Counted from the first letter of the stretch, positions 18,280 through 27,796 are shown. The stretch: DNA of 64,000 nt from an uncultured Treponema sp. (GCA_947165895.1 CAMVCB010000004.1:186001-250000); one strand, 5' to 3'. Notes: a model not told the origin generated them from the sequence alone. Translations and numbers: made by a program.

Positions 18280-19289
18280 AAAATCAGGAATTTGCGGAGA
18301 TTCTGCAGCAAAAGTGTGACTGGTCTGCCTTTAAAAATAAGAATTTTCTAATATCAGGGGCTACGGGGCTCATAGGAAAGGCTCTGCTTGATTTGCTCTG
18401 TTATTTAAATAAAAGCCTCAGTCTTAATATCAGATTAACTTTAATTTCTAGAAATATAAATGAAGCGGCTTACGACAATGATTATATCAAAGTTTTTCAG
18501 CACGATGTTAATTTTCCGCTGGATGGAAAATTTTCTGAGGCGGCAGATTTTGTTATTCATGCGGCCTCAAACACTCACCCAAATCTTTATGCTGGACGGC
18601 CGATTGAAACTATCACTACAAATGTCTTGGGAAATCTAAATCTTCTGCAGTATGCGTCAAAAAATCCTTCATGCCGCTTTCTTTTTCTTTCAAGCGTTGA
18701 GGTTTATGGCAATACAGAAAAGCCTTTGCCAGGAGCTTTTACCGAAAAGGACTTTGGTTATATTGATTGCAATACCTTGAGGGCTGGATATCCAGAGGCA
18801 AAAAGGCTTTCTGAAGCTTTGTGTCAGGCATTTAGAAGCGAAAAAAATATTCAGGTTCTTATTGCCCGCCTTGCAAGAAGCTACGGTCCGGGGTTACGTC
18901 CTGATGATTCTAAAGTTTTGAGTCAGTTTATCAGAAATGCAAAAAATCATGAGGATATTGTTTTGAAGAGTCAGGGAAAGCAGGTCTTTTCCTATTTATA
19001 TTCTCTGGATGCGGCCTGCGCAATTCTTTATCTGCTTTTAAAAGGCCAGGATGGGGAAGCTTATAACGTTGCCGGAAAGGAATCTGACATCAGTCTTTGC
19101 CAGCTGGCAGAGCTGATTGCAGCCATGTGTGGAAGCAGGGTGATTTTTGCGCAGGCGGAAAGCCTTGAAAAAAAGGGATTTTCCCCGGTGCAAAATGCCC
19201 TTTTGAATACAGAAAAAATTAAGCTTTTGGGCTGGGAAAGCAAGGTTTCTCTTGCAGAAGGATTAAAAAGAACTTTGGAGTTGAATTAA
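18276..19289 (+). CDS. NAD-dependent epimerase/dehydratase (extended SDR)
   Basis: A 337-residue extended short-chain dehydrogenase. The Rossmann glycine motif GATGLIGKALL is at about residues 28-38, the catalytic pattern is SSVEVYG with AGYPEAKRLSE (YxxxK), and RSYGPG follows. Such enzymes modify nucleotide sugars (UDP-glucose epimerase, UDP-glucuronate decarboxylase and similar). In this operon it could prepare a sugar or polyol phosphate for the surface glycan; the substrate cannot be read. It is translationally coupled on both sides (4-nt overlap before, TAATG overlap after). Confidence 0.85.
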   Translation: MKNQEFAEILQQKCDWSAFKNKNFLISGATGLIGKALLDLLCYLNKSLSLNIRLTLISRNINEAAYDNDYIKVFQHDVNFPLDGKFSEAADFVIHAASNTHPNLYAGRPIETITTNVLGNLNLLQYASKNPSCRFLFLSSVEVYGNTEKPLPGAFTEKDFGYIDCNTLRAGYPEAKRLSEALCQAFRSEKNIQVLIARLARSYGPGLRPDDSKVLSQFIRNAKNHEDIVLKSQGKQVFSYLYSLDAACAILYLLLKGQDGEAYNVAGKESDISLCQLAELIAAMCGSRVIFAQAESLEKKGFSPVQNALLNTEKIKLLGWESKVSLAEGLKRTLELN

Positions 19290-20470
19290 TGAAGGATATT
19301 GCAAAATTTATAGTAATGCTTTTTATAAGGCAGCTTCTGAAAGTTTTTTATGTTTTTCCTGTAAAAGAAAATTGTATTTTGTTTTCTTCTTTTGAAGGCA
19401 GGCAGTACTCTTGTAATCCAAAATATCTCTTCAAAAAAATTATAAAGGAATTCGGGCAAAAATACTCTTATGTCTGGGTTTTAAATAATAAAAAATCGGC
19501 GGATTATGAATATCTTTTGCAGGACGGGTTGGAACAGAAATTAAAAACTGTAAGATTCTTCAGCCTCTCACATTTTTACTATTATTTAACTGCAAAATAT
19601 ATAATTTCAAATCTTAATATTGAGCCAGTAATTCCAAAGCGAAAAAAGCAGATTTTTCTGGCTACCTGGCATGCAAGCGGTGCTTACAAAAATATGGATT
19701 TTTCACAAACCTTGAAAGCAAGCCTTTATAAAGTTTCTGCCCGGGATTACAGGGCAAAAAAAATTGATAAGTTTGTGTCGGGTTGTCAGGCTTTTACAAG
19801 GGTTTATACAAAAACCTGGAATGTAAATGAAAATAAGTTTTTGAACTGCGGCCTTCCGCGAAACGATTTATTTTTTGAGGCCGAAGAAAGCTTAAACCGT
19901 AAAAAAAGCGAAATTCGGGCAAGATTAAATTTGTCTGAAGAATACGGCTATGTTTTATTTGCGCCGACTTACCGGGGGCTGAATAATCACAATCACAAAT
20001 CATTCAGATTTGACCTTGATGTAAAAGCTCTGCTGGAGACTTGCGGAAAAAGATTCAATAAAAAATTTATTCTGCTTTTAAAAAATCATGTTGATACAGA
20101 CAGCTCTAATAATTTAAAGGACGAGCTTGTAAGGGATGTAACCTGGTATTCAGACATGCAGGAGCTGCTCCTTGTAAGCGACATTCTCATTACAGATTAT
20201 TCTTCCAGCATCTGGGATTTTGCCCTGCTGGAAAAGCCGGGATTTTTATACACACCGGATTTACAGGATTATCTTAAGGAAAGAGGCTTTTACACTCCAA
20301 TCGAACAGTGGCCCTTTCCTTTTGCGGCTTCCAATGAAGAGCTTAGAGAATTAATAGAAAGTTTTGATGAAGGAAAGAATAAAAAGAAAATTGCCGGGCA
20401 TTTTGACCTGCTGGGAAGCTTTGAAAATGGCTCTGCCTGCCAAAAAATCATAAAAGAGCTGGGGCTATAG
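19289..20470 (+). CDS. TagB/TagF-like polyol-phosphate transferase
   Basis: A 393-residue protein of the CDP-glycerol glycerophosphotransferase family, which transfers glycerol- or ribitol-phosphate from CDP donors onto a lipid-linked acceptor at the inner face of the membrane. Recognisable: an N-terminal hydrophobic anchor, LFSSFEGRQYSCNPKYLF, FLATWHASGAYKNM (conserved His), GLPRNDLFF, YVLFAPTYRG, LLLKNHVD and ILITDYSSSIWDFALLEKPG (the DYSS motif). The usual order is intact. Together with the TarI-like first gene it suggests a phosphopolyol-containing glycan. Confidence 0.88.
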   Translation: MKDIAKFIVMLFIRQLLKVFYVFPVKENCILFSSFEGRQYSCNPKYLFKKIIKEFGQKYSYVWVLNNKKSADYEYLLQDGLEQKLKTVRFFSLSHFYYYLTAKYIISNLNIEPVIPKRKKQIFLATWHASGAYKNMDFSQTLKASLYKVSARDYRAKKIDKFVSGCQAFTRVYTKTWNVNENKFLNCGLPRNDLFFEAEESLNRKKSEIRARLNLSEEYGYVLFAPTYRGLNNHNHKSFRFDLDVKALLETCGKRFNKKFILLLKNHVDTDSSNNLKDELVRDVTWYSDMQELLLVSDILITDYSSSIWDFALLEKPGFLYTPDLQDYLKERGFYTPIEQWPFPFAASNEELRELIESFDEGKNKKKIAGHFDLLGSFENGSACQKIIKELGL

Positions 20471-20471
20471 T

Positions 20472-21296
20472 ATGAAAGTATTTTTGTTTGAAGGCATAAA
20501 AATTCATAGCCCTGACAATCTTGAAGAGATGAAAAAAATCATGCTCAATCTGCTGGGGGACGGCAGCGGACTCAAAAAAAATGAAAGTCCTTTTACAATC
20601 AGCTTTATAAACCCGGAGATTTTCCTAAAGCAGAACCGCCGGAAAGAGGTTTCAAAGCTTCATCAGTATTTTTTGAAGAGCCGCTACAACTTTCTTGACG
20701 GCATTGGAATTATTTACGCCATAAATTCCAGACTGGGTACCTTTTACGATATAAAAAACCGCTATCCGGGAACAGACTTTTTTGATTATCTGCCTGATTA
20801 TTCAAGCTTAAAGGAAGCGGGACGGGGAAAAATCCGTCTTTTTCTATATGGTGCAAAAGAAGAATTCAATAAAAAGGCCTGCGAAAATCTTTTGAGGGCT
20901 TTTGACAATATCGAAATTGCCGGTCGTCAGGATGGTTATTCAGAAATTTCTGATGAGGAATTAATCAGAAAAATCAATGATTCTGGTAGTGAAATTCTTA
21001 TTGTCTGTAAGGGCTGCCCGATGCAGGAGCTGTGGATTCACAAGAATCTTTCAAAATTAAAGGTAAAGCTTGTTTTTGGAAACGGCGGTTCAATTGATTT
21101 TTGGAGCGGGGCAGTAAAAAGAGCTCCAAAAAGAATGATTGATTTTGGTTTTGAGTGGCTTTTCCGGCTGACTCAGGATTTATCACTCAGAAGAATAAAA
21201 CGGATTGTAAAAATCTTTAAATTTTATGTCAGCTATAAAAGCGGACGCTACAAAATTGAATATTTAAGGGAAGAAGAAAATGAAAAAGCAGGATGA
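20472..21296 (+). CDS. WecG/TagA/CpsF-family glycosyltransferase
   Basis: A 274-residue glycosyltransferase (GT26). The motifs LDGIGIIYAINSRLG, RYPGTDFFDYL, RLFLYGAKEEFNKKACENLL and ILIVCKGCPMQELWIHKNL, then VFGNGGSIDFWSGAVKRAPK, match the family in order. TagA adds N-acetylmannosamine and WecG a ManNAcA-type sugar to undecaprenyl-linked GlcNAc, an early step in polymer assembly. Substrate here is unknown. The C-terminal basic helix is typical for membrane association. It overlaps the next gene by 17 nt. Confidence 0.88.
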   Translation: MKVFLFEGIKIHSPDNLEEMKKIMLNLLGDGSGLKKNESPFTISFINPEIFLKQNRRKEVSKLHQYFLKSRYNFLDGIGIIYAINSRLGTFYDIKNRYPGTDFFDYLPDYSSLKEAGRGKIRLFLYGAKEEFNKKACENLLRAFDNIEIAGRQDGYSEISDEELIRKINDSGSEILIVCKGCPMQELWIHKNLSKLKVKLVFGNGGSIDFWSGAVKRAPKRMIDFGFEWLFRLTQDLSLRRIKRIVKIFKFYVSYKSGRYKIEYLREEENEKAG

Positions 21297-22395
21297 AAAA
21301 ATAAATCAGAGTTTTGACGTTTATATTGTCATAAAGGACAGTGACTGGTATGTGGCAGAAAAAACAATTCCATATATCAGAAGGAATATAAATCCCCGCA
21401 ATATTTACGTGATTTCCGGCAAAAATCTTGAGGATAGGCTCAATGAGGAAAGCGGCTGTAAATTTCTTGATGAAAGCACTGTATTTCCCGGTCTGAGTTA
21501 TTCCAGTGTAAAAGAATATCTGAGGCAGCTTGGAAGCATACCGGAAAACGCCGGCTGGTATCTGCAGCAGTTTATAAAGCTTTCCCTCTGTTATCTTTGC
21601 AGGGATGAATATTATCTGGTGTGGGATGCCGATACAATACCTTTAAATTTTCTTCCTTTTTTTGATAAAAGTGGCAGGCCTTATTTCAATATGAAAAGGG
21701 AATATTTTAAGGCCTACTACAAGCCTATAACTAATCTTTTTGCTTATGAAAAAAAGACGGCTGCGTCCTTTGTTTCGGAGCATATGCTTTTTGATGTGGA
21801 AGTCACAAAAGAAATGCTTCAGAAAATCATTGATAATAAAAAATATGACGGCGCAAATTTCTGGCAGAAAATCTTGCAGGCAAGTGATTTATTAAGCGGT
21901 GACTTAATTAAGCAGGATCAAAGATTCTTTTCTGAGTTCGAAACTTACGGAACTTATACTGACTATAACTGTCCCAAAAAATATGCAAGGCGAAAGCTTC
22001 GTACACTGCGCTGCGGAGCCGACCTTTTAGGTACAAATCCTGATGAAAAACTGCTTCACTGGGCGGCAAAGGATTTTGATACAATCAGCTTTGAAATCTG
22101 GGCAAAACCTCTTCCAGAGGTTGAAAGACTTTCTCTGCCTGACTATTTGAAAAAACACAGTTGTGCCCGCTACATCCGCCAGATTCTTAAGGAAAGACGC
22201 TGGAAAGGTATTATGTCGGTTTTGAAAGGCAATGAAGAGGGCTTTCACTCATATCAGCTTTTCCGCCGCCAGATTACAAAATTTGATTTTTTCTTTTTCC
22301 GTAAATTAAATTATAAAAAACAGAGAAATATTTTTTACCGGGCATTTAGAAAAATAGTAATAACACTTGCAGGGGTAGAAGATGAAAAAATATAA
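21280..22395 (+). CDS. DUF6492-like putative glycosyltransferase
   Basis: A 371-residue protein resembling DUF6492 proteins, which are found in glycan loci and look like GT-A-fold transferases. It begins with VYIVIKDSDWYVAEKTIPYI, contains WYLQQFIKLSLC and a DxD-like WDADTIPL, then FNMKREYFKAYYKP. No membrane segment is present. Function is inferred from the DxD motif and context only. ATG is preceded by GGGAAGAAGAAA and overlaps the preceding gene; the stop overlaps the exporter permease by 14 nt. Confidence 0.7.
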   Translation: MKKQDEKINQSFDVYIVIKDSDWYVAEKTIPYIRRNINPRNIYVISGKNLEDRLNEESGCKFLDESTVFPGLSYSSVKEYLRQLGSIPENAGWYLQQFIKLSLCYLCRDEYYLVWDADTIPLNFLPFFDKSGRPYFNMKREYFKAYYKPITNLFAYEKKTAASFVSEHMLFDVEVTKEMLQKIIDNKKYDGANFWQKILQASDLLSGDLIKQDQRFFSEFETYGTYTDYNCPKKYARRKLRTLRCGADLLGTNPDEKLLHWAAKDFDTISFEIWAKPLPEVERLSLPDYLKKHSCARYIRQILKERRWKGIMSVLKGNEEGFHSYQLFRRQITKFDFFFFRKLNYKKQRNIFYRAFRKIVITLAGVEDEKI

Positions 22396-23224
22396 TTGTA
22401 CGGTTATTAATCCAAAAACAAAATTTTTCTCCTTTGATTTTTCTGAGCTGCTGAAATACCGCGATTTAGTCTGGCTTTTTGTAAAAAAGAATTATTCAAC
22501 CCGCTATAAGCAGACAATTCTGGGTTCTGCCTGGCTTTTAATTACGCCTCTTCTTTCCATCATCTGTTATTCAATTATTTTTGGAACTGTGGCAGGTCTT
22601 TCTACCGACGGGCTTCCAAAGCTTGTATTTTACCTTTCCGGTAACATCATCTGGACATTTTTCAGCAAGTGCGTAAACGACAATTCTAACCTTTTTGCTG
22701 GGAACGCCTATCTTTTTGGAAAAGTTTATTTTCCCCGCCTCACACTTCCAGTTTCAAACGTCATTACGGCCTTTTTTGATTTTTGCATACAATTTATGCT
22801 GCTTTCACTTCTTATGGTTTATTATTCTTTTCATGGCTGGAGCTTTAGATTTAATCTTGCATTAATTTATTTTCCTCTGATTATGCTGCAGCTGGGACTC
22901 CTTGGACTTGGAACTGGCCTGATAATTACTTCTGTAACGACAAAATACCGTGACCTTTCAATTCTCGTTCACTTTATAATGCAAATCTGGATGTACGGAA
23001 GCCCTGTTGTCTATTCCCTTAATATTGTGCCGGAGCGTTTTATGAGGCTTTACATGCTCAATCCGGTAACTTCAGCGCTCATTCTTTTTAAGCAGGGACT
23101 TTTTGGAACTTATCAGCTCGATTTCAAAAACTGGGGCATCAGCTGGCTTGTAACACTTGCAATTTCACTGCTGGGAATTTTCAGCTACAACAAAACAGAA
23201 AAAACTTTTATAGACAGGATTTAA
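22382..23224 (+). CDS. wzm: Polysaccharide ABC exporter permease (Wzm/TagG type)
   Basis: A 280-residue ABC-2 permease with about six membrane helices. The N-terminal amphipathic part (FDFSELLKYRDLVWLFVKKN, YSTRYKQTILGSAWLLITPL) is the hallmark of Wzm/TagG/KpsM permeases, and the central KYRDLSILVHFIMQIWMYGS with the Pro after it is also typical. It pairs with the ATPase 4 nt downstream to move a lipid-linked glycan across the inner membrane. A good ribosome-binding site (AGGGGTAGAAG) precedes the ATG. Confidence 0.92.
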   Translation: MKKYNCTVINPKTKFFSFDFSELLKYRDLVWLFVKKNYSTRYKQTILGSAWLLITPLLSIICYSIIFGTVAGLSTDGLPKLVFYLSGNIIWTFFSKCVNDNSNLFAGNAYLFGKVYFPRLTLPVSNVITAFFDFCIQFMLLSLLMVYYSFHGWSFRFNLALIYFPLIMLQLGLLGLGTGLIITSVTTKYRDLSILVHFIMQIWMYGSPVVYSLNIVPERFMRLYMLNPVTSALILFKQGLFGTYQLDFKNWGISWLVTLAISLLGIFSYNKTEKTFIDRI

Positions 23225-23228
23225 GCTT

Positions 23229-24488
23229 ATGAGTGCTGTTATAAAAATTGAAAATCTTGGAAAAAAATACAAACTTGGCTCAATAAACAGTGGAACCCTT
23301 AGAGAGGATATTTCGGAATTTTTCAGAGAAAAGCTTTCAAAGAAAAAGAATCCGGCTGATTCAAAAAAGCTTCAAAATGAGGAATTCTGGGCTCTAAGAA
23401 ATCTTAATCTGGAAATTGAAAAAGGTGAAAAAATCGGAATTATCGGGGCAAATGGAGCCGGAAAATCGACTCTTTTAAAAATCCTTTCCAGAATTACGGC
23501 CCCGACAGAAGGTAGAATTGAAATAAATGGCCGGATTTCCAGCATGCTGGAGGTTGGAACCGGTTTTCATGGTGAATTGACAGGTCGTGAAAACATCTAT
23601 CTGAACGGAGCAATTCTTGGCATGAGCCGCAGGGAGGTAGATTCAAAAATTGAGGACATAATCAATTTTTCTGAATGTCGTCAGTTTATCGACACTCCTG
23701 TAAAACGCTATTCATCCGGCATGTACGTAAAGCTGGCATTTTCAGTTGCCGCACATCTTGATTCAGAAATATTGATTATGGATGAAGTTCTTGCGGTAGG
23801 TGACATTGCCTTCCAGAATAAATGCCTTGAAAAAATGAGCCTGCTTTCATCCGAACAGCAGAGAACAATTCTTTATGTCAGTCATAATATGAGCACAATC
23901 CGTAAGCTCTGCACAAAGTGCGCCGTGTTGAGTCACGGTAAGCTCGTTTACTTTGGTGATGTAGAAAAAGCTATAGAAATTTATTCCAATACTGCAAATG
24001 TGATGAGGCTTAAAAATGATTTGCGGGGCATTGAGAGAAAGGATTCATTTACGAATTATAAAGTTTTAATTCAGGAAGTGGAAATTACAGGTCGAACATC
24101 TAATGTATTGGAATACGGAGAGCCTATAACTTTTAAATTGCTTCTATTACCAAAGGAAAAAACTTCATCTATAAGGCTGCGTTGTGTGATTTATAATTCT
24201 TCCAGAAATCCAATTGCAACATCTCTGAGTGGAGAGTTACCTGAACTGAAAATAAATAAGGAAAATAGAATCTCTTTTAGTCTGAATACAAAATGTCTGG
24301 CTCCTGGAAAGTATCGTGTAAAATTTGAACTGACGCATCCTGATGGTTACGGAAGTGAAGAAAAATATGATTTTGTAAGTGAAGCCTTTTATTTCGAAAT
24401 AATTTATGCTAGTGACAGCCTAAGTAATTTGAACTGGTATCCTCAGTTCTGGGGAAATATAATTCTGCCGGAGTTAGAAATAATATGA
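23229..24488 (+). CDS. wzt: Polysaccharide ABC exporter ATPase with Wzt-type C-terminal domain
   Basis: A 419-residue ATPase. Walker A is GANGAGKST at 73-81; the signature SSGMYVKLAFSVAAH, Walker B ILIMDEVLAVGD and the switch His in LYVSHNM follow. A stretch of about 160 residues after residue 255 forms a beta-rich domain like the Wzt C-terminal carbohydrate-binding module, which in O9a-type systems recognises the finished, capped polymer. Its presence suggests that export requires a specific end modification, perhaps added by the nearby pyruvyltransferase (inference). The downstream gene overlaps by 4 nt. Confidence 0.92.
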   Translation: MSAVIKIENLGKKYKLGSINSGTLREDISEFFREKLSKKKNPADSKKLQNEEFWALRNLNLEIEKGEKIGIIGANGAGKSTLLKILSRITAPTEGRIEINGRISSMLEVGTGFHGELTGRENIYLNGAILGMSRREVDSKIEDIINFSECRQFIDTPVKRYSSGMYVKLAFSVAAHLDSEILIMDEVLAVGDIAFQNKCLEKMSLLSSEQQRTILYVSHNMSTIRKLCTKCAVLSHGKLVYFGDVEKAIEIYSNTANVMRLKNDLRGIERKDSFTNYKVLIQEVEITGRTSNVLEYGEPITFKLLLLPKEKTSSIRLRCVIYNSSRNPIATSLSGELPELKINKENRISFSLNTKCLAPGKYRVKFELTHPDGYGSEEKYDFVSEAFYFEIIYASDSLSNLNWYPQFWGNIILPELEII

Positions 24489-25288
24489 TAAATACAAATT
24501 TAAAACCAAAAATTCATTTTATCCATATTTATGAAGCTCAGAACACAGGAGAAATGGCTTGTTCTCCTTTTGAATACTTTGGAAAAGAATTTTCAAGTTA
24601 CTATGATTGTTTGTGTCATGATTTAAGAAGCTTAAATCTGAAAAAAATATCTGCCAATGACTGGGTTATCCTAGGTGGAGGCGGCCTGTTTGAAGTCCGG
24701 GAAGATTTCCAGCAGACTATAAATTTAATTTTAAACAGAACCTATAAAGTTATTTCCTGGTCCTGCGGACATAATCATCATAATGAAAGGGTAATCAATT
24801 CAAAGATTGATTATTCCAAGTTTTTTATGCTGACAGTCAGAGATTTTGGCATGCAGAATCAGGAATATTTACCCTGTGTTTCCTGTATGAACAGGGAACT
24901 TGAAAAAGAGGCACAAGCGGTAAGAAAGTTTGGAATTATTGAGCACTTGGATTATCCCATAAATGCCTGGGAAATTGATAAAATTTCAAACTCCTTCAGC
25001 ATTTATTCCATTACAAAGTTTATTTCAGAATCTGAATGTATAATCACAAACTCCTATCACTGTTTATATTGGGCAAGTTTGATGAAGAAAAAAGTTCTTC
25101 TGTATGAGCCTTTTTCTTCCAAGTTTTCTAATTTTGAATTCAAACCTGTTTTGATTGATAGAAATACTGATTTGAATAAGGCTTTTGACGATGCTGTTAT
25201 TTATGAAAAATCACTCCAAAAATGCAGGGAAATGAATGAAAACTTTAAGACGAAATTACTAAAAACAATGTTGAAAATAGATTTTTAA
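24485..25288 (+). CDS. Polysaccharide pyruvyl transferase-family protein
   Basis: A 267-residue protein of the polysaccharide pyruvyltransferase (CsaB-like, GT-B fold) family. It opens with IHFIHIYEAQNTGEMACSP, has the glycine-rich NDWVILGGGGLFEVREDF, and near the C-terminus CIITNSYHCLYWASLMKKKV, the counterpart of the family's TSRLH/SFHG segment. Members add ketal pyruvate to surface sugars or act as related glycan-modifying enzymes. At 267 residues it is shorter than many family members (about 300-400). Position directly after Wzt suggests it finishes or decorates the polymer. Confidence 0.75.
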   Translation: MINTNLKPKIHFIHIYEAQNTGEMACSPFEYFGKEFSSYYDCLCHDLRSLNLKKISANDWVILGGGGLFEVREDFQQTINLILNRTYKVISWSCGHNHHNERVINSKIDYSKFFMLTVRDFGMQNQEYLPCVSCMNRELEKEAQAVRKFGIIEHLDYPINAWEIDKISNSFSIYSITKFISESECIITNSYHCLYWASLMKKKVLLYEPFSSKFSNFEFKPVLIDRNTDLNKAFDDAVIYEKSLQKCREMNENFKTKLLKTMLKIDF

Positions 25289-25304
25289 TAAGTGAGGTTT
25301 AATT

Positions 25305-25535
25305 ATGTTTAAAAAGAAATTACCGGCGACAGCAAACAAAATTGAGTATGAAATGAAAGCTCTTAAGGATTTTCTGGAACTTGAAGTCTGTGAAAAAATA
25401 ACTGGAAAAATAATAGCAAAAATTGATGAACAGAATGCCAGAATTGAAGAGCAGAATGAGCTCTACCGCAGAATAGATGCAAAACTGTCAGATTTAATCA
25501 AATTAATAGCAGAGAAAAAACTTGCAGATGATTAA
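25305..25535 (+). CDS. Small coiled-coil protein of the glycan operon
   Basis: A 76-residue, highly charged protein with no signal or membrane segment. Residues about 12-70 carry a heptad-like pattern (IAKIDEQNARIEEQNELYRR, IDAKLSDLIKLIAEKK) and look like a single coiled coil. AGTGAGGTTTAATT precedes the ATG. I recognise no family. It lies between the pyruvyltransferase and acyltransferase genes with short gaps, so it is probably expressed with them; a chain-length or scaffold role would be a guess. Confidence 0.65.
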   Translation: MFKKKLPATANKIEYEMKALKDFLELEVCEKITGKIIAKIDEQNARIEEQNELYRRIDAKLSDLIKLIAEKKLADD

Positions 25536-25558
25536 TAATCATAAACTAATAAATTTAA

Positions 25559-26686
25559 ATGGAAATTAATATGGATACTAATTTATCAGGTGAAAGCAAA
25601 GAAGTTACTAAAAACTGCAAAAGTACAAGAAATTATAGCATAGAATTTTTACGGTTTTTCTTTGCCATAGGTGTTGTTTTCGGGCACTGCTATTGCATTT
25701 TTTATATGAATGATTCCCCATCATATTCGTTTTTCTTCCATAATGCCTGTGTCGATTTCTTTTTTGTGATTTCTGGTTATTTTATGGCCTGTCATTTCGA
25801 AGCAAGGAAAGCAGAGGATAAGTATAGAACTTATGTGGACTATAATCTTTTACGAATTGTAAGACTTTGGCCTTTGTTATTTGTTAGTGCTTTAGAAGGT
25901 ATTATATTTGAGCTTGCTTTTAATTTACTTTCAAGAGGACAATTTTATTTTTCAACTAATATATGGGGAGGATTTTTCTTTCTAGGAGGATTAAATAATT
26001 TTGATGCAGTAAATGTTATCTGGTACATTTCTGCACTTTTTTGGTGTGGACTTTTATTGAGTTCATTTTTATGTTTTAATAGAAAAATTGCTATTTGCTG
26101 TTGTTTTCCTTTATTAGCTTTTTGCAGCTTATCAATTATGAATATGTGGAATTGTTCCAATTTATATTCTATTCCGCTAGTTTTCAATTGGCTTTCTACA
26201 GGTTTAATTCGTGGAATTTGTGGTCTTATTTTTGGAATTGAAAGTTTTTACATTGCGTTATTTGCAAAAGATAAATTATATATTTTTTCAAAAAAAGCAA
26301 TAACTCTTTTTTCCGTGCTAATTGAAATTGGTTTTATTTTGTTGGTGTGCTATTTAATTTTTAAACAGCACATGAATAACAAAGAATTCTTGATGTTTTT
26401 CTTTACAGCCGCATTGCTAATTGTTTTTAATCTAAATACACAAAAAATTTTTAGTATATTTAATAAAAAATTTTTTGAATTTTTTGGAAGAATCTCTGTA
26501 TGGATATATGTACTTCATTTTTACATTCTTAAAACTATGTTTTATATTCCCAAATTCAGATTATTACCTCCTCCTGTTGTGTATTCAAGTGTAATCGCAA
26601 TTTCAATTTTTATTAGTATTTTTGCTTATTATATAATTTCTAAAATTACAGCAGGTATTAAACGCTTTTGTTTGGCTAATTATTAA
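25559..26686 (+). CDS. Membrane acyltransferase 3 family protein (first copy)
   Basis: A 375-residue integral membrane protein with about ten hydrophobic helices. RNYSIEFLRFFFAIGVVFGH carries the family His (GH) in helix 1, and DFFFVISGYFMACHF is the second conserved helix. Family members (OafA-like) transfer acetyl or other acyl groups onto sugars. Base use is noticeably AT-rich compared with the rnf and biosynthetic genes, a common sign of exchange in glycan loci. ATG 25559 has no good Shine-Dalgarno; a second in-frame ATG at 25571 is a possible start. Confidence 0.82.
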   Translation: MEINMDTNLSGESKEVTKNCKSTRNYSIEFLRFFFAIGVVFGHCYCIFYMNDSPSYSFFFHNACVDFFFVISGYFMACHFEARKAEDKYRTYVDYNLLRIVRLWPLLFVSALEGIIFELAFNLLSRGQFYFSTNIWGGFFFLGGLNNFDAVNVIWYISALFWCGLLLSSFLCFNRKIAICCCFPLLAFCSLSIMNMWNCSNLYSIPLVFNWLSTGLIRGICGLIFGIESFYIALFAKDKLYIFSKKAITLFSVLIEIGFILLVCYLIFKQHMNNKEFLMFFFTAALLIVFNLNTQKIFSIFNKKFFEFFGRISVWIYVLHFYILKTMFYIPKFRLLPPPVVYSSVIAISIFISIFAYYIISKITAGIKRFCLANY

Positions 26687-26695
26687 GAAATAAAT

Positions 26696-27796
26696 ATGAA
26701 TACCATTTCCGAAGAAACATCAAAAAGAATAACTTCCCTAAGATTTCTACTTATGCTTTTTGTGATGATTAAGCATAATGCAATCGTTAGAGACATCTTT
26801 AGGCATGAACTTCCATTTTATGAGCCTGGTATTGTAACTTTTATAAAAGAGTTTTTGGCTAAGGGATTTGGAGAGTTAGCTGTTCCTGTATTTTTCATCT
26901 TTTCCGGCTATCTTTTAGCCGCTTCTAGCAATTCTTATTTTACAATTCTAAAAAAACGATTTCGTTCAATTTTCCTGCCTTACACAATCTGGACCTTTAT
27001 CTATTTTGCAGGATGGTTATGCTTAAAGCATTTTCATTTTACGTATGGAAATCCTGTATCAGGCTGGCGAGAATGGTCTTTTATTGATTATTTTGTCAGA
27101 TTTATCGGCTATTATCATAATCTTCGCTTTCCTTTTGTTGGAAGTTTCTGGTTTCTCCGGGATTTGATGATTTTGATTGTGATTTCACCGATTTTAATTT
27201 TTGTTGCAAAAAGGCTTCCATTTTTACTTACAGTTATGTGTAGTTTTTTCTATTTTTGTTCTATTTCAATTCCTCTAGTTCTGCCTGTATCTTTATTTTT
27301 CTTTGTATTTGGTATTTTATGTTCTATTTATAAAATAGATTTTTTCAGATTGGCAGATAAAATAAAATGGCATGAACTTATATTCTTGTTTTTAGCGGCT
27401 TTTGTATTATTTAAACTAAAACCTTCTTATAATATATACGGAGATATAAAGAACACCAGCTATTTTTTTATTTTCATATTTTCTGGTATTTTTTTGCTTT
27501 TTAAGTTTTCCCTCATAATCATAAATAATGAAGCCGCTTTTTCTCTTGCAAAAAAAGCTGCTCCGTTTACATTTTTCACCTATGCATTCCATACACCAAT
27601 CCTTCTGGAAGTAGTAAAACAGGTAACTTTCCGTATTACTTTGGTGGAAAAGTATGGCGGGGCTGTAAGAAGTCTTTCTCAGTTTATTATTGCCTGTATT
27701 CTGGACATTGGAATAAGTCTTGCAGCCGGAATCCTTCTTTATAAAATCTGTCCGGCCATTTTTAATCTTCTTTCCGGTGGAAAACGAAACAGGTAA
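26696..27796 (+). CDS. Membrane acyltransferase 3 family protein (second copy)
   Basis: A 366-residue membrane protein, about ten helices. SLRFLLMLFVMIKHNAIV has the helix-1 conserved His, PVFFIFSGYLLA the second motif, and FWFLRDLMILIVISP the third. It resembles the preceding gene in type but not closely in sequence, so it probably acylates a different position. It is AT-rich like its neighbour. It ends the glycan operon; no T-tailed terminator was seen in the 93 nt before rnfC. Confidence 0.82.
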   Translation: MNTISEETSKRITSLRFLLMLFVMIKHNAIVRDIFRHELPFYEPGIVTFIKEFLAKGFGELAVPVFFIFSGYLLAASSNSYFTILKKRFRSIFLPYTIWTFIYFAGWLCLKHFHFTYGNPVSGWREWSFIDYFVRFIGYYHNLRFPFVGSFWFLRDLMILIVISPILIFVAKRLPFLLTVMCSFFYFCSISIPLVLPVSLFFFVFGILCSIYKIDFFRLADKIKWHELIFLFLAAFVLFKLKPSYNIYGDIKNTSYFFIFIFSGIFLLFKFSLIIINNEAAFSLAKKAAPFTFFTYAFHTPILLEVVKQVTFRITLVEKYGGAVRSLSQFIIACILDIGISLAAGILLYKICPAIFNLLSGGKRNR

